A stretch of 34,683 nt of DNA from the NCBI GenBank assembly GCA_944350335.1, contig CALVOQ010000003.1, forward strand, positions 1 through 34,683. Direction: 5' to 3'. Position 1 is the first letter of the stretch. Every line of letters starts with the position of its first letter. Shown here in pieces: positions 32,016 through 34,683 of this stretch. Position numbers and translations under genes: made by a program. The notes below the pieces were generated by a model, which did no database searches, was not told where the DNA came from, and was given only the letters and a program-made list of their open reading frames with translations. Source of the stretch: an uncultured Bacilli bacterium. Its GTDB lineage: Bacteria; Bacillota_I; Bacilli_A; RF39; UBA660.

Positions 32016-32615
32016 CTATTCACCATATTCATATCCATATTTAATTTTATAAAAATATCTTCGTACACGTAGATTATTCTTACTTAAATCAAAGTTTCTG
32101 TAATCATATATTTTACTATGCCTTCCATCCATTTCTAATGCATAGTAGTCTGATTTACCCGTTTTATCAATATTATCAACAACCTTTTTTAATTCATCAC
32201 TAGTAATATCATCAATCATACCAGAACCTTTTCCATCTATAATATATGGATAATGCATTCCATTTCCTTTTTCGAATTCACTAGAGCCTAAATATGTAAT
32301 TTTAAATGTAGTAGTTGAACCTGTATCATATTCCATTATCATAGTATCATTTTCTTTTAAACCAATACTACTTAATTTAGTCACAACAGCATTTATAGGT
32401 GGAATTTCACTATGATCATCTTCTATACAAACCCAACAGTCATATACTTTATTCTTATAATTAATTGAATACAAATGATAAGCTAACGATTCAAATGATG
32501 CAAGTATACTATATGCCAAGTCAGCAATAGTCCTTTTATCTGTTATTTCAATTTTTCTCCAAATTTTAGTTTCTAAACCATCAATTTCAACTTTAAAAGT
32601 TAATACTTTTGTCAT
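32016..32615 (-). CDS. Plasmid pRiA4b ORF-3-family protein
   Basis: A 199-residue protein that matches the PRiA4_ORF3 fold: an N-terminal KVEIDGLETKIWRKIEI segment, AYHLYSINYKNK and a mid-protein acidic stretch ENDTMIMEYDTGSTTTFKI. The family is common on plasmids, transposons and genomic islands; its biochemical role is not established. GAGGTG precedes ATG 32615. It is on the same strand as the recombinase (24-base gap) and the kinase-like gene (2-base gap), consistent with one accessory operon of the element. Confidence 0.82.
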   Translation of the reverse strand: MTKVLTFKVEIDGLETKIWRKIEITDKRTIADLAYSILASFESLAYHLYSINYKNKVYDCWVCIEDDHSEIPPINAVVTKLSSIGLKENDTMIMEYDTGSTTTFKITYLGSSEFEKGNGMHYPYIIDGKGSGMIDDITSDELKKVVDNIDKTGKSDYYALEMDGRHSKIYDYRNFDLSKNNLRVRRYFYKIKYGYEYGE

Positions 32616-32638
32616 ACCAGCACCTCACTTGAAGAATA

Positions 32639-34300
32639 TTATACATTATTTTTACCTTTTCTGCCATATGGATTCCTTGCTAAATTCCTATTTTCATATT
32701 TAAAATTTATTTCTGGCACAACATCATATTTATATTTAATAGTAATGTTTCTGTTTTTATCAATTACTATTCTGTCTATCAAAGTATCAATTAATTCTTT
32801 TTTAGGTTTATTTAAATCCAATAGTTTTTTAATTTTTTTTGTATATTCTGGTAAAACACTACTTTTATTTTTTATTTTATATTTTTTTACTTGTTCATTT
32901 TCAATACTTTCATTTATCTGTTTTAATTTGTTTTCCGATTCACTAGCTAATACCTTATAAGTATCTACAGAAATTGCACCATCACACCTATCATTATATA
33001 GAGTTGTTAATCTATTAGTTATTTTATCTTTTTCAATTTGTAAGTCCTTGATAACTTTATCTATATCAGTTGTTTCTTTATGAATATTTTTAACAACTTC
33101 ATTATTTAATTTATTTACATCAAGTTCTTTAATTAATTTAGATACTGATCTATTAATTTGTTCTAGTATTTGTTCTTCTAAATAATTATATGGATAAAAA
33201 TGTGAATAGCATCTTCCTCTTACTGGATCTCTAGAATATCTATTACAATTAACTGACCAGTAATCTAATTTTTTTCTATAAAGAACTGTTAGTCTATTTT
33301 GACATTCTTTACAGAATAGTTTTCCTTCTAACAATCTTTTTTCTCTGTTTGTCTTAACTTCATAATTTCTAGTATTTCTTCTTCTTAAAGTATTAACATA
33401 ATTAAAAGTATCTTTATCTACTAGTGCTTCATGTGTATTTTCAACTATTATCCACAACTTTTCATCTAAAGTTATTTTCTTTTTTGATTTATAATTAACT
33501 TTTGTTTGAGTATGTTGTACTAAATCTCCTGTATAAATTCTATTAGATAGAATCTTTTTTACTGTGGAGATATTCCAATTATCTCTATCAATTAATCTTG
33601 ATGAATAATTAGTCTTTTTATAGCCACTTGGTGTTGAAACTTTTTCTTTATTAAGTCTATTTGCTATTTCTGTAGGTCCAATTCCGTCTGCTCTCCATTT
33701 GAATATTTTTTTTACAATAGGTGCAGTTTCTGGGTTAGGTATTAAGTGTCCTTTATCTTCTGGATCTCTCATATAGCCAAAACATGGCAAACTTCCAACA
33801 AATTTTCCATTTTTTCTTTTTTCATTTAATACATTTCTAATCTTAACAGAGTTTTGCTTACTATAATAATCGTTACAAGCAATTATAAATGTAGATGAAT
33901 CATTACTAGCTTGATTTTTGAAACTATCATAAGATTCTAATATAGACATAAATCTTATATGATTCTCTGGAAAAAATGTTTCAATATAATATCCAGTCAT
34001 TACATGATCTCTACCTAATCTAGATAAATCTTTAACTATGACACAGTTAATCTTTTTATTATTTATATCTTCTAACATTTTTTGAAATCCTGGTCTTTCA
34101 AAATCAGTTCCAGAATATCCATCATCAACATATTCTTTAACTAAATTAAAACTATTATTTTTAACAAAACTCTTTAATAATTCTCTTTGATTTATTACAC
34201 TTTCACTATCAGATTCATATTTTTTATCTTTATCTTCTTGAGATAATCTTATGTAGATTCCAACATTGAAATCTACTCCAGTTAAGTAAGTATTATACAT
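32639..34300 (-). CDS. Large serine recombinase (TnpX/TndX type)
   Basis: A 553-residue site-specific recombinase. The N-terminal resolvase domain has GIYIRLSQED, with the catalytic Ser after Arg, and KDLSRLGRD. It continues with YYSKQNSVKIRNVL, the linker helix pattern seen in TnpX/TndX. The recombinase domain follows (FGYMRDPEDKG, NWNISTVKKILSNRIYTGDL), then a zinc ribbon (CKECQNRL ... CNRYSRDPVRGRC) and a coiled-coil C-terminus (about residues 410-470). Such enzymes excise and integrate elements at short att sites without host factors. AGGAGG lies three bases before the start. It is read toward the amidase remnant, and is the main evidence that the window end is a mobile element. Confidence 0.93.
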   Translation of the reverse strand: MYNTYLTGVDFNVGIYIRLSQEDKDKKYESDSESVINQRELLKSFVKNNSFNLVKEYVDDGYSGTDFERPGFQKMLEDINNKKINCVIVKDLSRLGRDHVMTGYYIETFFPENHIRFMSILESYDSFKNQASNDSSTFIIACNDYYSKQNSVKIRNVLNEKRKNGKFVGSLPCFGYMRDPEDKGHLIPNPETAPIVKKIFKWRADGIGPTEIANRLNKEKVSTPSGYKKTNYSSRLIDRDNWNISTVKKILSNRIYTGDLVQHTQTKVNYKSKKKITLDEKLWIIVENTHEALVDKDTFNYVNTLRRRNTRNYEVKTNREKRLLEGKLFCKECQNRLTVLYRKKLDYWSVNCNRYSRDPVRGRCYSHFYPYNYLEEQILEQINRSVSKLIKELDVNKLNNEVVKNIHKETTDIDKVIKDLQIEKDKITNRLTTLYNDRCDGAISVDTYKVLASESENKLKQINESIENEQVKKYKIKNKSSVLPEYTKKIKKLLDLNKPKKELIDTLIDRIVIDKNRNITIKYKYDVVPEINFKYENRNLARNPYGRKGKNNV

Positions 34301-34365
34301 TTATCCTCCTTTTCTTCTTACTTAATTGGGTATTAAGACTCATCCATGATAGCATCATCTTATTA

Positions 34366-34377
34366 GATTTGCAAATC
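34366..34377. repeat. 12-bp perfect palindrome before the recombinase gene
   Basis: GATTTGCAAATC lies between the small ORF stop codon and the recombinase start. It could be a regulator or recombinase contact site; no function can be assigned. Confidence 0.4.
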
Positions 34378-34378
34378 A

Positions 34379-34480
34379 TTAATTAGATGAATCTCCTTTT
34401 TCTTCTTTTATTATCTCTTCAATTAGATATTTTAAAATAAGATCCTTAAATGTAGTGTTAGTCAAATAGGTATCCTCCAT
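34379..34480 (-). CDS. 33-codon small ORF upstream of the recombinase
   Basis: ATG 34480 follows AGGTGG at seven bases and opens a 33-residue frame, starting MEDTYLTNTTFKDLILKYL and continuing with an acidic/basic helix to GDSSN. The composition is helical and charged, as in small element-encoded regulators or excision factors, but no family is recognised. A second, out-of-frame 27-codon ORF (MQIKISIINN..., preceded by GAAGGGAG) overlaps its 5' end. It lies 78 bases upstream of the recombinase on the same strand. Confidence 0.4.
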   Translation of the reverse strand: MEDTYLTNTTFKDLILKYLIEEIIKEEKGDSSN

Positions 34481-34555
34481 TATTAAACCACCTATTTAAA
34501 TTTATGTTTAAATTATTTATTATTGATATTTTTATTTGCATTTATCAAACTCCCT

Positions 34556-34592
34556 TCTAGTTATTAACTAGTTATATATTTAAACTAGTTAA
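34556..34592. repeat. Inverted and direct CTAGTTA repeats
   Basis: TTAACTAGTT-N9-AACTAGTTAA is a perfect 10-bp dyad (34564-34592), preceded by another CTAGTTA at 34557 that forms a further dyad with the first arm. A dimeric protein could bind here, for example the recombinase or an element repressor. Confidence 0.5.
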
Positions 34593-34634
34593 TTTATAAT
34601 ATTAATTTTTTTATATTCTATTTATTATATTATT

Positions 34635-34652
34635 ATGGATATAAAGATCCAT
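34635..34652. repeat. Short hairpin near the window end
   Basis: ATGGAT-N6-ATCCAT. There is no T-run, so it is not a terminator. No coding sequence is visible between here and the window end. Confidence 0.3.
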
Positions 34653-34683
34653 TGAATGTAAAATATACATCCAATTAATTAGA

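Overview
The window is AT-rich chromosomal DNA of a low-GC member of the Bacillota, most likely an uncultured gut lineage close to the Erysipelotrichia/Mollicutes branch of the Bacilli. It uses the standard bacterial code: several genes end in TGA, and the only tryptophan tRNA present has a CCA anticodon, so it is not a mycoplasma. Spore genes (CotJB and CotJC coat proteins, a CwlJ/SleB-type cortex hydrolase, a LysM amidase remnant) and a strictly anaerobic ribonucleotide reductase point to an anaerobic spore former. Taxonomy is inferred from gene content only.

Layout. 1-2.2 kb: a TetR regulator and a two-gene minimal SUF system (SufC plus one SufB/SufD-like scaffold). 2.3-4.0 kb: the cotJ spore-coat operon, divergent from tsaE. 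4.0-8.1 kb: an ABC exporter, glyA with a stand-alone ClpC-like AAA+ ATPase, and tRNA-Asn. 8.1-10.5 kb: a zinc-ribbon protein, a well-formed candidate small RNA, a HAAS-type membrane protein divergent from an XRE regulator, and a CIRCE-controlled Hsp20. 10.5-16.5 kb: an anaerobic nucleotide reduction operon read as (NrdD-like pseudoenzyme)-nrdG-nrdD-trxB, in which NrdD carries a fused thioredoxin/glutaredoxin-like tail. 16.6-20.6 kb: an acyl-CoA ligase, an E2-like acyltransferase lacking its catalytic His, a DUF6512 membrane protein and an SDR enzyme. 20.7-25.1 kb: a helical protein of unknown function, a four-gene surface-glycan cassette (DPM1-like GT2, DUF2304, GtrA, DUF6020-type membrane protein) and a PF06541 membrane protein. 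25.2-28.7 kb: a degenerate Fic-fold protein, about 0.9 kb of decayed DNA, and a poly-GlcNAc-like synthase/deacetylase pair. 28.8-30.3 kb: tRNA-Trp, a cortex hydrolase and a FicA/FicT toxin-antitoxin pair. 30.3-34.7 kb: a LysM amidase whose catalytic N-terminal half is missing, abutted by a large serine recombinase element that continues toward or past the window end.

The three points most worth a second look are the ATP-cone-bearing NrdD pseudoenzyme co-transcribed with NrdG and a thioredoxin-fused NrdD; the apparent interruption of a cell-wall amidase by a serine-recombinase element, resembling sporulation intervening elements; and a compact three-hairpin small RNA with a near-consensus promoter and its own terminator. 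Ribosome binding sites here often use only the GGTGAT half of the Shine-Dalgarno complement. That feature let me move many start codons inward from the longest possible reading frame.
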